64,000 bases of DNA from Dyella flava (GTDB taxonomy: Bacteria > Pseudomonadota > Gammaproteobacteria > Xanthomonadales > Rhodanobacteraceae), in assembly GCF_016904955.1 (NCBI RefSeq), contig NZ_JADIKE010000039.1, positions 372,001-436,000 of the forward strand, read 5' to 3'. A program made the translations under genes and the position numbers. Of the stretch, positions 18,222-27,264 are shown piece after piece. Positions within the stretch are counted from its first letter, which is position 1. Each line of letters opens with the position of its first letter. Under the pieces are notes generated by a model. The model made no database searches. It was not told where the DNA came from and was given only the letters and a program-made list of their open reading frames with translations.

Positions 18222-18313
18222 ATGTCCAGCAGGTTTGCAGCCGGGGCCGGGTCATCAGAGGCTGCTGCCCGCTACCTCGCGTGGCGACCTCCGGCTGCAA
18301 GCCTGCTGGACAT
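18222..18313. repeat. 23-base inverted repeat around a 46-base spacer
   Basis: Left arm 18222-18244 and right arm 18291-18313 are inverted copies matching at 22 of 23 positions. They begin ATGTCCAGCAGG and end CCTGCTGGACAT. The single mismatch would still allow a G-U pair in RNA. It could be a MITE-like remnant or a structured RNA downstream of hutF. Confidence 0.7.
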
Positions 18314-18433
18314 CGGGGTGTGTTGTGCAGGGGATAAATCTGGCGTGTCGCTATTGTTGTTCTTGGGTGGCGTATTCAACGCGGTGCATATGTTGAACGG
18401 TTTGACATAGAAATCGGATAAAGGACGGGCACA

Positions 18434-18468
18434 GCTGCGTAGAAAAAGCGTAATTTTTTCTTCGCAGC
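18434..18468. terminator. terminator-like A/T-rich hairpin
   Basis: Imperfect 15-base arms (13 matches) from GCTGCGTAGAAAAA to TTTTTTCTTCGCAGC. The upper stem is A:T and could serve as the U-tract in either direction. It probably ends the hutF transcript. Confidence 0.5.
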
Positions 18469-18789
18469 GCGCATCCTGCCTGTTATGTGGTCAGGCCATG
18501 CTTTTTTCCAGCACACAGTCAGCCTCAGATTTACGTGAGTACGGGTTACCGTGCGTGCGAAGCAATTTAACGCGATGTTGATATTTCGCATGCGTGCTTG
18601 ACTGGACTCCGGTTTTCGCAAGACGACGATTCGAAGCGCTGCGATGTATCGGATATCCCAACGCGGATTGGCTTTCATTTGCCTGACGCTGGGCCTGAAC
18701 CATCGGCATCAGTTCAGGTTGGTGCCGTCATCGGGATAATTCCAGGGTGCGTTCTCCGACATGAGTTTCACGCTCATGAGGAGAGCACC

Positions 18790-18954
18790 ATGCGCCGTTA
18801 TCTTTCCGTCTTGCTGATTGCACTGGCCGTGCTGGGTGGCACCCTGGCGCAGACAGGATGCATCGTTGTCGCCCCGCGTCCGGCCCGCGTATGGGTGCCC
18901 GGTTACTGGGGGCCGGGTCATGTCTGGGTTGGCGGTTACTGGCGCTATCGCTGA
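18790..18954 (+). CDS. small secreted YxW-repeat protein
   Basis: A 54-residue protein with a signal peptide; the hydrophobic core LSVLLIALAVLGG is followed by AQTGC, a poor lipobox. The short mature part VWVPGYWGPGHVWVGGYW is built of aromatic-Gly repeats, as in small proteobacterial envelope proteins. The AGGAG ribosome site before 18790 decides the start. Function is unknown. Confidence 0.7.
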   Translation: MRRYLSVLLIALAVLGGTLAQTGCIVVAPRPARVWVPGYWGPGHVWVGGYWRYR

Positions 18955-19319
18955 GTGCCCGTTCAAGACGCGCGTCGATGTTGAGGCGATCGTCGCGCGT
19001 CTGGCCCACGCACGGATAAAGTCGATGAATACGCGTGCCTTAGGCGGCACACAGTGCTAGCGAGGCGCCGTTGACGGTTGGGCTCGGTCAACGGCTATCT
19101 CGTAGCAGCATCCCTTTTGTGCACGGCTGCGATGTACAAATTCCCATCGGTAGATGGCGCCCCCGCTGTTGTAGAGCGCTTCCGGCTCGCGCCGGGCGGC
19201 GGGATGTAGCTTTGTGGCGGCCCTTTGATATCCAAAACATCTCGATCCGGATTCGTCAAGTTATCGATCCACTCGTCGCGTCCGACTATGCTTGCTCCAT
19301 CTGCTTCGATTGCACGGCG
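18955..19319. other. 365-base gap upstream of the MFS gene
   Basis: No gene, strong terminator or clear operator recognised. The MFS reading frame stays open back to 19071, but that extension lacks a ribosome site and is not hydrophobic. Confidence 0.4.
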
Positions 19320-20606
19320 ATGGACACCAGCATCCCAACGCAAGCCACAAATCATCCGGTTGCCTGGTCCGCGGAGGACTTGATCCGCCACGGCACGCCG
19401 GTGTTCAAGCGCACCAACCTGGCGCTGTTCGCTGCGGGCCTGGCCACTTTTGGCCTGCTGTATTGTGTGCAGCCGCTGATGCCGCAGTTCAGTCAACACT
19501 ATGGCATCAGCGCCGCGGCGAGTGCTTTGTCGCTGTCCCTCACCACGGGGGTGTTGGCGTTTGCGATGTTGTTCGCCGGTGGGGTGTCCGATGCCTTGGG
19601 GCGCAAGTCGGTGATGGTGGCTTCGCTGCTGTCCTCGGCGGTGCTGGTGCTGCTTACGGCACTCATGCCGAACTGGTACGCGTTACTAGCGATCCGCACC
19701 TTGCTCGGGCTGACCTTGAGTGGCTTGCCTGCGGTGGCGATGACCTATCTCACGGAAGAGATGCACGCCGATTCGATCGGCCTTGGCATGGGCTTGTATA
19801 TCAGCGGTAGTGCTGTGGGCGGAATGAGCGGGCGTCTGATCTCCGGCGTCGTGGCCGATTATCTCGGCTGGCGCGCGGGTGTCGGCGTGGTCGGCGTGAT
19901 CGGTTTGATCTCCGGCCTGGTGTTCTGGCAATCCTTGCCGCCATCGCGCCACTTTCATCCGAAGCCATTGCAGTGGCGCGCGCTGTATGCGCGCTTTGCC
20001 GGCATGTTTCGCGACGCTGGCTTGCCATGGTTATTTGTCGAAGGTTTCCTGCTGCTTGGCGGGTTTGTCACGGTCTACAACTATCTTGGCTATCGCTTGA
20101 TGGCGCCGCCGTACCGGCTCAGCCAGACCGTGGTGGGACTCATCTTCGCCATCTATCTGATCGGAACCTTCAGCTCGGCCTGGATGGGACATCTGGGCGG
20201 CAAATTGGGTCGGCGCAAGGTGCTGTGGACGGCATTCGCGCTGATGCTGCTGGGTACCGCATGCACCATGATGGCGTCGGTATGGTTGATCATTCTGGGT
20301 ATCACGGCCATCACCTTCGGTTTCTTCGGCGGCCACTCCATCGTCAGCAGCTGGGTCGGGCGGCGCGGTGGAGCGGCGAAGGCACAGGCTTCGTCGATGT
20401 ACTTGTTCAGCTACTACATGGGGTCGAGTGTCGCGGGGGCGAGCGGGGGCTTGTTCTATGAGGCTCACGGCTGGAACGGCGTGGCGTGGTTTGTCGGTGT
20501 GCTGGTGCTGGCCGGCTTGCTGATTGCGCTGTGGCTGTATCGCTTGCAGCCATTGCCGCAGATCGTGACTCCACCCACCCCCATGAGCAAAGGCGCCATG
20601 CCATGA
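19320..20606 (+). CDS. MFS transporter (YnfM-like)
   Basis: Twelve-helix major facilitator of 428 residues, probably a proton-driven exporter. The loop 2-3 motif is GGVSDALGRKSVM, and a related GHLGGKLGRRKVLW lies after helix 8, the normal two-fold MFS pattern. The start at ATG 19320 puts about 35 polar residues before helix 1. The stop overlaps the VOC gene start by 4 bases. The substrate is unknown. Confidence 0.85.
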   Translation: MDTSIPTQATNHPVAWSAEDLIRHGTPVFKRTNLALFAAGLATFGLLYCVQPLMPQFSQHYGISAAASALSLSLTTGVLAFAMLFAGGVSDALGRKSVMVASLLSSAVLVLLTALMPNWYALLAIRTLLGLTLSGLPAVAMTYLTEEMHADSIGLGMGLYISGSAVGGMSGRLISGVVADYLGWRAGVGVVGVIGLISGLVFWQSLPPSRHFHPKPLQWRALYARFAGMFRDAGLPWLFVEGFLLLGGFVTVYNYLGYRLMAPPYRLSQTVVGLIFAIYLIGTFSSAWMGHLGGKLGRRKVLWTAFALMLLGTACTMMASVWLIILGITAITFGFFGGHSIVSSWVGRRGGAAKAQASSMYLFSYYMGSSVAGASGGLFYEAHGWNGVAWFVGVLVLAGLLIALWLYRLQPLPQIVTPPTPMSKGAMP

Positions 20607-20983
20607 AGATCGACCGCCTCGACCACTTTGTGCTTACCGTGGCCGACATCGACGTGACCTGTGATTTCTATTCGCGTGTGCTCGGCATGGAGATAGTGAG
20701 CTTCGGCCAGGGCCGCAAGGCCTTGGCTTTCGGCATCCAGAAGATCAACCTGCACCAGCACCATCATGAGTTTGAACCCAAGGCTCAGCGCCCCACACCT
20801 GGTTCTGCTGACTTTTGCCTGGTTACCTCGGTGCCGCTGGATCAGGTGATCGACCATCTCAGGCAATGCGGCGTCACCATCGAAGATGGTCCGGTGATGC
20901 GCACGGGTGCACGCGGGCCGATCCAGTCGGTGTATTTCCGCGATCCGGATGCAAATCTGGTGGAAGTGAGCAACTACGCGTAG
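20603..20983 (+). CDS. VOC-family (glyoxalase-like) protein
   Basis: A 126-residue vicinal-oxygen-chelate fold protein. Conserved segments are LDHFVLTVADID, FYSRVLGMEI, and YFRDPDANLVEVSNY with the metal-binding Glu near the C-terminus. It is translationally coupled to the MFS exporter, which suggests a shared small-molecule substrate, possibly a resistance pair (inference). Confidence 0.87.
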   Translation: MKIDRLDHFVLTVADIDVTCDFYSRVLGMEIVSFGQGRKALAFGIQKINLHQHHHEFEPKAQRPTPGSADFCLVTSVPLDQVIDHLRQCGVTIEDGPVMRTGARGPIQSVYFRDPDANLVEVSNYA

Positions 20984-20996
20984 CGCGCGATCGGCT

Positions 20997-21899
20997 CTAG
21001 CGCGTTTCGGTGAGTATCAGCTTGATGAAGCGCGGAACCAGTGGCGAGCGTTCGTCTTCGCGATACACCACATGCACTTCCGACATGGCTGAAGGATCGG
21101 CCAGCGATACATAGCTCACGCCTTCGATGTTGATGTGCCCGCAGGAGCTGGGAAGGATCGATACACCGAGGCCGGTCGCGACCAGGCCGATAATGGTGGA
21201 TGCTTCGCGCGCCTCTTGCACGATGCGTGGTGCAAAGCCGGCATCGCGGCATAACGAAGACACATGCTCATAAACGCCCGCGCCGGCGGTACGGGCGAAG
21301 ACCACGAAGGGTTCCTGCGCCAGCGCCTTGGCCGCCAGTTTGCCGCGTGCATCGACCCGTTTGAGGGCGGGGTGACTGTTCGGCAGCACGGCCATCAGCG
21401 GATCGCGAAACAGGCGCTTGGATACCAGCGACTTGGGCAAGGTGCTGGGACGAAGAATGCCGATATGCAGCTTGCGTTCCAGCAAGGCATCGATTTGCTG
21501 GAGTGACATCATTTCTTCCAGTTGCAGATGTACGGCTGGAAACTGCTGGCGAAAGGCCAGAATCGCGCGTGGAATATCCTGGGTCAGCGGCACCGTACGC
21601 GTGAAGCCGATCCGTAGCTCACCCAGCTCGCCGCGTTGCGCACGTTGTGCCAGGTCGGTAGCGCGCTCCACCTTGGCCAGGATCTCACGCGCTTCAGCCA
21701 GAAACAGCTTGCCCGGCTCGGTCAGCGCCACGCGGCGGTTGGTGCGCGTCAAAAGGCGTGCACCAACCGTGTCTTCCAACTGGCGAATTTGCTGGCTGAG
21801 CGGCGGCTGCGACATGCCCAGTCGCTCTGCCGCCCTGCCGAAATGGAGTGTGTCGGCCACGGCCACGAAGTAACGCAGATGGCGGAGTTCGATGTTCAT
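20997..21899 (-). CDS. LysR-family transcriptional regulator
   Basis: A 300-residue LysR regulator. The N-terminal winged helix is in LRYFVAVADTLHFGRAAERL and MSQPPLSQQIRQLED, and the C-terminal part is an effector-binding domain. It is similar to the BenM/CatM branch. It converges on the MFS/VOC pair and has no obvious divergent partner, so its target is uncertain. Confidence 0.92.
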   Translation of the reverse strand: MNIELRHLRYFVAVADTLHFGRAAERLGMSQPPLSQQIRQLEDTVGARLLTRTNRRVALTEPGKLFLAEAREILAKVERATDLAQRAQRGELGELRIGFTRTVPLTQDIPRAILAFRQQFPAVHLQLEEMMSLQQIDALLERKLHIGILRPSTLPKSLVSKRLFRDPLMAVLPNSHPALKRVDARGKLAAKALAQEPFVVFARTAGAGVYEHVSSLCRDAGFAPRIVQEAREASTIIGLVATGLGVSILPSSCGHINIEGVSYVSLADPSAMSEVHVVYREDERSPLVPRFIKLILTETR

Positions 21900-22113
21900 A
21901 TGCGTACGTTGGCCTTGGCTTCCTCTTCGCTGAGGAAAGAGGAGTGAGGTGACGGGGCAATCTTGCCACGACCTGACACCAAAACACGTCCCTTACCTGG
22001 CACGCTCCTCGTTCCTCGAAGCCGAGCACATCCACCCTCGTGCCCCAGGAGAGGTGTGGGTGGCGTGCATGGCGACGCAGCTGCGGGAAACGGCTTCAAG
22101 GTTTGCCCCGCGA

Positions 22114-23430
22114 TTATGGTGCGGTACCTGCCTCCGCGGGTTCCGCCGCCGGCTTCAGCATGCCTTGCACATCATCAAGATTGCCGTCGCTGAAAGCCGG
22201 CGTGATGCCCAGCAGATGCGCCATCAGCGGATACACATCCACGTTCGGGAAGCTGTGGTAGCCGATGCCGCTCTGGAACGCCGGGCCATGCGCGATAAAC
22301 AGGGCCTGCATGCGCGGATCGGCATTGTCGTAACCGTGTTCACCCAGGTTCATCGGACCCTTGTGCTTGGCCAGGTATTCCGTGGTGGTGATGCGCCAAC
22401 CCACATCCGCCAGGCACACCATCTGCGGCACGCGTGCATTGGCGCCGTAGTTGAAGCGCTTGGGAATGCGCGTCTTGTCCCAGCAGTGCATGTGCTCCTG
22501 CGGCTGTTCCATTTTTTCCTCGACCGCGTTGAAGTCATGCTTGCGCTTGGGATTGAAGCCGGCGAGGATCCCCAGGTTGACTTCCTGCACATCCTTCATG
22601 TTGATCAGTTTGTCGATCAGGATGTTGTTGCCTTGCGGCACGCTGGCCATGCCGTGATCGGCGAGCACGATGATGTTGATCTTGTCGTAGAGCCCACGCT
22701 GGCGCAGGCCGTCGACCAGACGTCCGATCGCGGCATCGGTATCGTGCAGCGCCTGGTTGACCTCGGGGGAATCCGGGCCATACGTGTGGCCGGCGTGATC
22801 CACCGCATCGAAGTACAGGGTAATGAAGCTGGGGCGCTGATCAATCGGCATGTCCAGCCAGGTCAGCACCTGATCCACGCGCTGATCCGGGGTGACTTTG
22901 CCGTCGAACGGTTTCCAGAAATCCGGGCGCCTGCCCTGGATATCCGCTTCCGAACCGGGCCAGAACATGGTCGCGGTACGCAGGCCGGCGTCGTCGGCGG
23001 TTTCCCATAGCGGCGTGGCCTGGTCCCACCACAGGCCGTTGCGCACCGCCTTGCGGTCGCCCATGGAAAAGGGCCCCAATTGCGGATCCCACATGGTGTT
23101 GTTGACCATGCCGTTATGGTCCGGGACCAGACCGGTGACGATGGCATAGTGGTTGGGGAAGGTCAGCGAGGGGAATGACGGTTGCATGGAATCGGCGTGC
23201 ACGCCGCTTGCGGCCATCTGCTGCAGGTTCGGGGTGACGCCGCGGTTGAAATAGTCGGCGCGATAGGCATCGATCGAAATCAGCAGCAGCGGCGTGGTGG
23301 CGGCTGCCTTCGCTTGCTGTGTCTCGGTTTCCGGCGGCGGTGGCGTGGGCTGGTTGGTGTGGCGGTGGAAGACGCAGCCGGTGCTGAGGGCAACAAGCGA
23401 GCAAAGCAGCAGGCGGGGCAGGTATTTCAT
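22114..23430 (-). CDS. alkaline-phosphatase-family phosphodiesterase (NPP type)
   Basis: Lipoprotein with lipobox LSTGC at residues 15-19, then a nucleotide pyrophosphatase/phosphodiesterase fold; 438 residues. Metal and catalytic residues are visible in ISIDAYRADY, in SLTFPNHY (Thr nucleophile), and in AVDHAGHTYGP, LADHGM and GEHGYDN. It probably acts in the periplasm on phosphodiesters such as nucleotides. Confidence 0.9.
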   Translation of the reverse strand: MKYLPRLLLCSLVALSTGCVFHRHTNQPTPPPPETETQQAKAAATTPLLLISIDAYRADYFNRGVTPNLQQMAASGVHADSMQPSFPSLTFPNHYAIVTGLVPDHNGMVNNTMWDPQLGPFSMGDRKAVRNGLWWDQATPLWETADDAGLRTATMFWPGSEADIQGRRPDFWKPFDGKVTPDQRVDQVLTWLDMPIDQRPSFITLYFDAVDHAGHTYGPDSPEVNQALHDTDAAIGRLVDGLRQRGLYDKINIIVLADHGMASVPQGNNILIDKLINMKDVQEVNLGILAGFNPKRKHDFNAVEEKMEQPQEHMHCWDKTRIPKRFNYGANARVPQMVCLADVGWRITTTEYLAKHKGPMNLGEHGYDNADPRMQALFIAHGPAFQSGIGYHSFPNVDVYPLMAHLLGITPAFSDGNLDDVQGMLKPAAEPAEAGTAP

Positions 23431-23593
23431 GAAGACGATCCGTTTCTCGCGAAAGGTAACCCGCTAATAATGGCGTACTTGCGTGACTAATACAGCTTGC
23501 GGAAGGCGGCGAGTAGCGCAATTTCTTGGGTGCCGCAGGTTTACTGCGGCACCTGGCTTTGCGATCCATGCGGCGGGCCGCACCACTGGCGGG

Positions 23594-23617
23594 TTGATCC
23601 GGTCAACAAGCGATCAG
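23594..23617. repeat. third relative of the TTGATCA palindrome
   Basis: 20 of 24 positions match the palindrome at 3183, including nine spacer bases GGTCAACAA. It overlaps the stop codon of the carbonic anhydrase gene. A GTGCCGCAG / CTGCGGCAC hairpin (23530-23552) lies 40 bases further downstream of that gene. Confidence 0.45.
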
Positions 23618-24336
23618 CCGGCCTGCCGCATCGCTACTTTGCCGGTGGCCAGTTCATAGACGCCACCCACCACTTTCACCCGGCCTTGCTTCACCGCTTC
23701 GGATACCACCGGCTGCGCTGCCGCAATGCGCGACACGTTGTAATCCACATTCGCGCCGATCGCCTTGCCGAGTACCTGGTCACCGCCGGCTTTGACGACG
23801 CTCTCCACGCCGGGGCGCAGGGCATCGACGATGTCCCAGATATGTCCCGGCAGCGGATGCGGATCCTTGATCTCGGCGATCGTCGCCTTGATCGCGCCGC
23901 ATTCGGTATGGCCCAGCACCATGATCAGCGGCACCTTCAGCACCCCCACTGCGTATTCAAGGCTGGCCAGGTTGTTGCTGCTCAGGTAATTGCCCGCAAT
24001 GCGGATGACGAACAGATCGCCAGGGCCCTGATCGAACACCAGCTCCGGCGCTACGCGCGAATCGGAGCAACTCAAGATGGCGGCGATCGGATATTGTGCC
24101 TTGACGCGTGCGGCGCGGTCTGCCGAAAAATCCTTGGCATCGAGCTGATTGGCGGCATAGCGCGCATTGCCGTCAAGCAGTCGGCGCAATGCGGCGTCCG
24201 GAGAAATGGCATTCTGCGGCGACGCCGTTTCGGCGAACAATTGCCGCGGTGCAATGGCGCTCAGGGCCAATAATCCAAGTCCTGCTCCAAGAAATTGACG
24301 GCGGGACTGTTGCAGATGCGAAGGGTGATCGCACAT
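23614..24336 (-). CDS. Tat-exported beta-carbonic anhydrase
   Basis: Zinc enzyme that interconverts CO2 and bicarbonate; 240 residues. The zinc ligands lie in CSDSR and GHTECGA. The N-terminus SRRQFLGAGLGLLALSA is a twin-arginine signal, so the enzyme should be folded before export and work in the periplasm. Most bacterial beta-class enzymes are cytoplasmic. Confidence 0.92.
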   Translation of the reverse strand: MCDHPSHLQQSRRQFLGAGLGLLALSAIAPRQLFAETASPQNAISPDAALRRLLDGNARYAANQLDAKDFSADRAARVKAQYPIAAILSCSDSRVAPELVFDQGPGDLFVIRIAGNYLSSNNLASLEYAVGVLKVPLIMVLGHTECGAIKATIAEIKDPHPLPGHIWDIVDALRPGVESVVKAGGDQVLGKAIGANVDYNVSRIAAAQPVVSEAVKQGRVKVVGGVYELATGKVAMRQAG

Positions 24337-24575
24337 GGTACGCCTCCATCCAGATGGTCAGGTTGGGCTTCGGAAAAATCATCGGCGGCCGGCCGGTATT
24401 CCCCCAATGCCGTGGATCCAGCGTTGCTATCTAACGGCGCACCGGCGTATATGTCACGTAAAAATCAACTGGCTTGTAAGCGGCGCGCCAGATTCCAGGC
24501 GGAAGATGGTGCGCGTTCGCCTTTGCCCAGGTCCCCCACATGGGCAAAAGGTTCACCCCCTGCGCTGGAGCAACC

Positions 24576-25052
24576 ATGTCTTCGATCGAACAGCGTCCCC
24601 CTTTGCCGCCTTTTACCCGCGAAACCGCAATCCAGAAAGTGCGCCTTGCCGAAGATGCCTGGAATACCCGGGACCCATCGCGGGTTGCCTCGGCGTACAC
24701 CCTCGATAGCCGCTGGCGTAATCGCGCCGAGTTCCTGCAGGGCCGTGAAACCATCGTTGACTTCCTGACCCGCAAGTGGGCACGCGAGCTGGAATACCGC
24801 TTGATCAAGGAGCTGTGGGCGTTCGAGGGCAATCGCATAGCCGTGCGCTTTGCCTACGAGTGGCACGATGATTCCGGCAACTGGTTCCGCTCCTATGGCA
24901 ACGAGAACTGGTTGTTCGATGAGAACGGTTTGATGGCGCAGCGTCACGCCAGCATCAACGATGTGCCGATTGCGGAGTCACAGCGCAAATATCATTGGCC
25001 GCAGGGACGCCGTCCCGATGATCATCCGGGCCTGAGTGATCTGGGTCTGTGA
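24576..25052 (+). CDS. DUF1348 / SnoaL-like protein
   Basis: A 158-residue NTF2-fold protein of the DUF1348 family (FTRETAIQKVRLAEDAWNTRD, YTLDSRWRNRAEFLQGR, YGNENWLFDENGLM). The ATG at 24576 follows CTGGAG. The family is common and conserved, but its biochemical role is unknown. It diverges from the carbonic anhydrase. Confidence 0.85.
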   Translation: MSSIEQRPPLPPFTRETAIQKVRLAEDAWNTRDPSRVASAYTLDSRWRNRAEFLQGRETIVDFLTRKWARELEYRLIKELWAFEGNRIAVRFAYEWHDDSGNWFRSYGNENWLFDENGLMAQRHASINDVPIAESQRKYHWPQGRRPDDHPGLSDLGL

Positions 25053-25109
25053 TGCTTATCAGCGCGTTTGCGCAATGTTTCATCACAGCGCAGATCAATA
25101 CAAAACGCG

Positions 25110-26351
25110 CTAGCGCTGCAGCCACGAAGCCGCGCCATGCCCGGCGCGATAGCCGCTGGCAAAACAGGCGGTGAGCAGGTAGCCACCGGTTGGCGCTTCC
25201 CAATCGAGCATTTCGCCTGCGCAGAAAACACCGGGGAGCGCGTGCAACATCAGCTGCTGGTTGAGCGCTTCCAGTCGTATGCCACCGGCGCTGCTGATGG
25301 CTTCGGCGATCGGCCGTGCCTGCTTCAGCCGCAACGGCAGGCGCTTGATGGTACGGGCCAGCGTCGTGGTGTCGTTGAGTTGCGTCTTGTCCAGCACTTC
25401 GTGCAGCAAGGCTGCCTTGACGCCGCTGATACCGGTTTGCCGGCGCAGATGTTCGCTGAATGAGCGGCTGCCGCGCGGTTTGGCCAGATCATGCTGCAAG
25501 CGTTCCAGCGTGCGGTCCGGCGCGAGATCCAGTTCCAACGTGGTCTTGCCATGCTTGGCAATCGCATCGCGCAAGGTCGCGGACAGCGCATAGATCAGGC
25601 TGCCTTCGATGCCGGTCTGGGTGATCACGCACTCGCCCTGGCGCATCTGTCCGTGTCCGGATGCATCGCGCCAATGTGCCGCCACGGGTTTGAGCGGCGC
25701 GCCGGCGTAGCGGGTGGCGAGGTGTTCGCTCCAGCCGATATCGAAGCCGCAATTGGATGGCTGCAAGGGAGCGATGTCGACACCGCGCGTGCCGAGCCAT
25801 GGCTGCCACGTGCCATCGGAACCCAGTTGCGGCCAGCTTCCGCCGCCCAGGGCAAGCACGGTGGCGGCCGTGGTAATCGAACGTTCGCCATCTGGCGTGG
25901 CGAAGCGCAACGCGCCATCGTGGTCCCAGCCAAGCCAGCGGTGATGCACATGAAAACGCACGCCGCTTTCGCGCATGCGATGCACCCAGCCACGCAGCAG
26001 GGGCGCGGCTTTCAGATCGCTGGGAAATACCCGGCCCGAGCTGCCGACAAAGGTTTCCACACCCAGGCCCTGCGCCCAGGCACGCAAGGCATCGGCATCA
26101 AAATCATTCAGCCAGGCGCCGACGTCCGTAGCGCGCGCACCGTAGCGCGCGTCGAAATCGGGCCTGGCTTCGCTATGGGTCAGGTTCATGCCGCCTTTGC
26201 CGGCGATCAGGAACTTCCGTCCGACCGAGCCCTTGGCCTCATAAAGATCCACGTCGATGCCGCGTGCGCGCGCCACCTCGGCGGCCATCAGTCCGGCCGG
26301 ACCGCCGCCGATAATCGCCAGGCTGGGTTGAATCACTGACACGGGTGACAT
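25110..26351 (-). CDS. HI0933-like FAD-dependent oxidoreductase
   Basis: Flavoprotein of the HI0933/YhiN family. The N-terminal Rossmann FAD site is AIIGGGPAGLMAAEVARARG, the family signature is LIAGKGGMNLTHSE, and the C-terminal FAD motif is CAGEMLDWEAPTGGYLL. I chose the ATG at 26351 (413 residues), which puts the Rossmann loop near residue 12. The in-frame ATGs upstream have no better ribosome site. It runs just behind the cupin gene and is probably in the same transcript. The reaction is unknown. Confidence 0.88.
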   Translation of the reverse strand: MSPVSVIQPSLAIIGGGPAGLMAAEVARARGIDVDLYEAKGSVGRKFLIAGKGGMNLTHSEARPDFDARYGARATDVGAWLNDFDADALRAWAQGLGVETFVGSSGRVFPSDLKAAPLLRGWVHRMRESGVRFHVHHRWLGWDHDGALRFATPDGERSITTAATVLALGGGSWPQLGSDGTWQPWLGTRGVDIAPLQPSNCGFDIGWSEHLATRYAGAPLKPVAAHWRDASGHGQMRQGECVITQTGIEGSLIYALSATLRDAIAKHGKTTLELDLAPDRTLERLQHDLAKPRGSRSFSEHLRRQTGISGVKAALLHEVLDKTQLNDTTTLARTIKRLPLRLKQARPIAEAISSAGGIRLEALNQQLMLHALPGVFCAGEMLDWEAPTGGYLLTACFASGYRAGHGAASWLQR

Positions 26352-26407
26352 GCTTTGACGCGGTAAGAAGCCGTGCATTGTATGTCGTCGCCGTGCTGCC
26401 GGGCGCA

Positions 26408-26962
26408 TCAGCCGTGCCTGGGTGCCGTGGCCTCGTGCATGGCGTGGTCACGCTGCTTCAACCTCAAAAGCAGGGCGGCGTGCCTGGGATAACGAGATTG
26501 CAGCTCGCCGATGTCGGCCAGTTCAAAACTATCGAATTCGAAGCCTGGCGCCACCGTGCACCCAGCCAGCGAGAAACCTCGTGGCCCGGTGCGTTCCGCG
26601 GCAAACCAATGTCCGGCGGGCACCAGCACCTGAAACGCGCCGTCCGGCTGTTCAAGCGTATTGCCGAGAATGTGCGTGACCAGTTCGCCATGCGGATCCA
26701 GCACATGGATGAACAGCGGATCGCCCAGGTAGAAATGCCACATTTCATCGGCATCGATCCGGTGCCAGGCGGAATGGTCGTCATCGTGCAGCAGGTAATA
26801 GATGGCCGTTGATGCACGGCGTTCGACCCGGCCTTGGCCCGTACTGAATCTGAGAATGCATTCCTCGCTGCGATAGGTCTGCCGGTACAGGCCGCCTTCC
26901 GGATGTGGGGCAAGCTCCAGCTTGCTGATCAGGCGATCGAGATAGCGCGTGTCGACAGTCAT
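26408..26962 (-). CDS. DUF985 cupin protein
   Basis: A 184-residue cupin of the DUF985 family. It contains PHPEGGLYRQTYR near residue 20, IYYLLHDDDHSAWHRI, DEMWHFYLGDPL, and APGFEFDSFELAD toward the end. The His and Glu residues of the barrel could hold a metal. Function is unknown. It is the first gene of a pair with the flavoprotein. Confidence 0.87.
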   Translation of the reverse strand: MTVDTRYLDRLISKLELAPHPEGGLYRQTYRSEECILRFSTGQGRVERRASTAIYYLLHDDDHSAWHRIDADEMWHFYLGDPLFIHVLDPHGELVTHILGNTLEQPDGAFQVLVPAGHWFAAERTGPRGFSLAGCTVAPGFEFDSFELADIGELQSRYPRHAALLLRLKQRDHAMHEATAPRHG

Positions 26963-27264
26963 CGGTAGCTCCAGACGATGTCATGATGCCTTTCGAATAC
27001 CGGTGTTCACTCGGAGCAGCGTTTGGCCGCATCGATGTTTACTGAAAGGATATATAGGCCAATTTCCCGTTTGTGTGGCCTACCCAACGTAATCGGATTT
27101 GCGTCAGTGGTCTTGGCTTGCAGCGAATCAGGCGCCAGACACCGTTTAGAAAGCGTGACGAGGTGGGTCCCTTTGCATCAGGCTGAAGTGCAGCGCGTTG
27201 GCCTGTGCGTCAAGCGCCTGGAGCATCAGCATCGACTGGGGGACACCCATCGGGCTGGCGGAGG
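26963..27264. other. 302-base gap
   Basis: Between the ogt 3' end and the cupin 5' end. No gene is recognised. A short GGCCA / TGGCC inverted repeat follows an A+T-rich stretch near 27050, a likely promoter region for nothing obvious on the plus strand. Confidence 0.35.

Larger units (their letters stand above)
18170..18789. other. 620-base intergenic region with two structures
   Basis: Holds a long inverted repeat (18222-18313), a terminator-like hairpin (18434-18468) and then about 320 bases before the small lipoprotein-like gene. A CATGAG / CTCATG hairpin (18760-18778) lies just before that gene's ribosome site. I find no convincing gene here. Confidence 0.5.

Noticed and set aside
19071..19319. 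83-codon N-terminal extension of the MFS gene
   Set aside because: No ribosome site, rich in Arg and Cys, and family members start near the ATG at 19320.
23530..23552. Rho-independent terminator after the carbonic anhydrase gene
   Set aside because: Perfect GTGCCGCAG/CTGCGGCAC hairpin, but no T-run on the minus strand.
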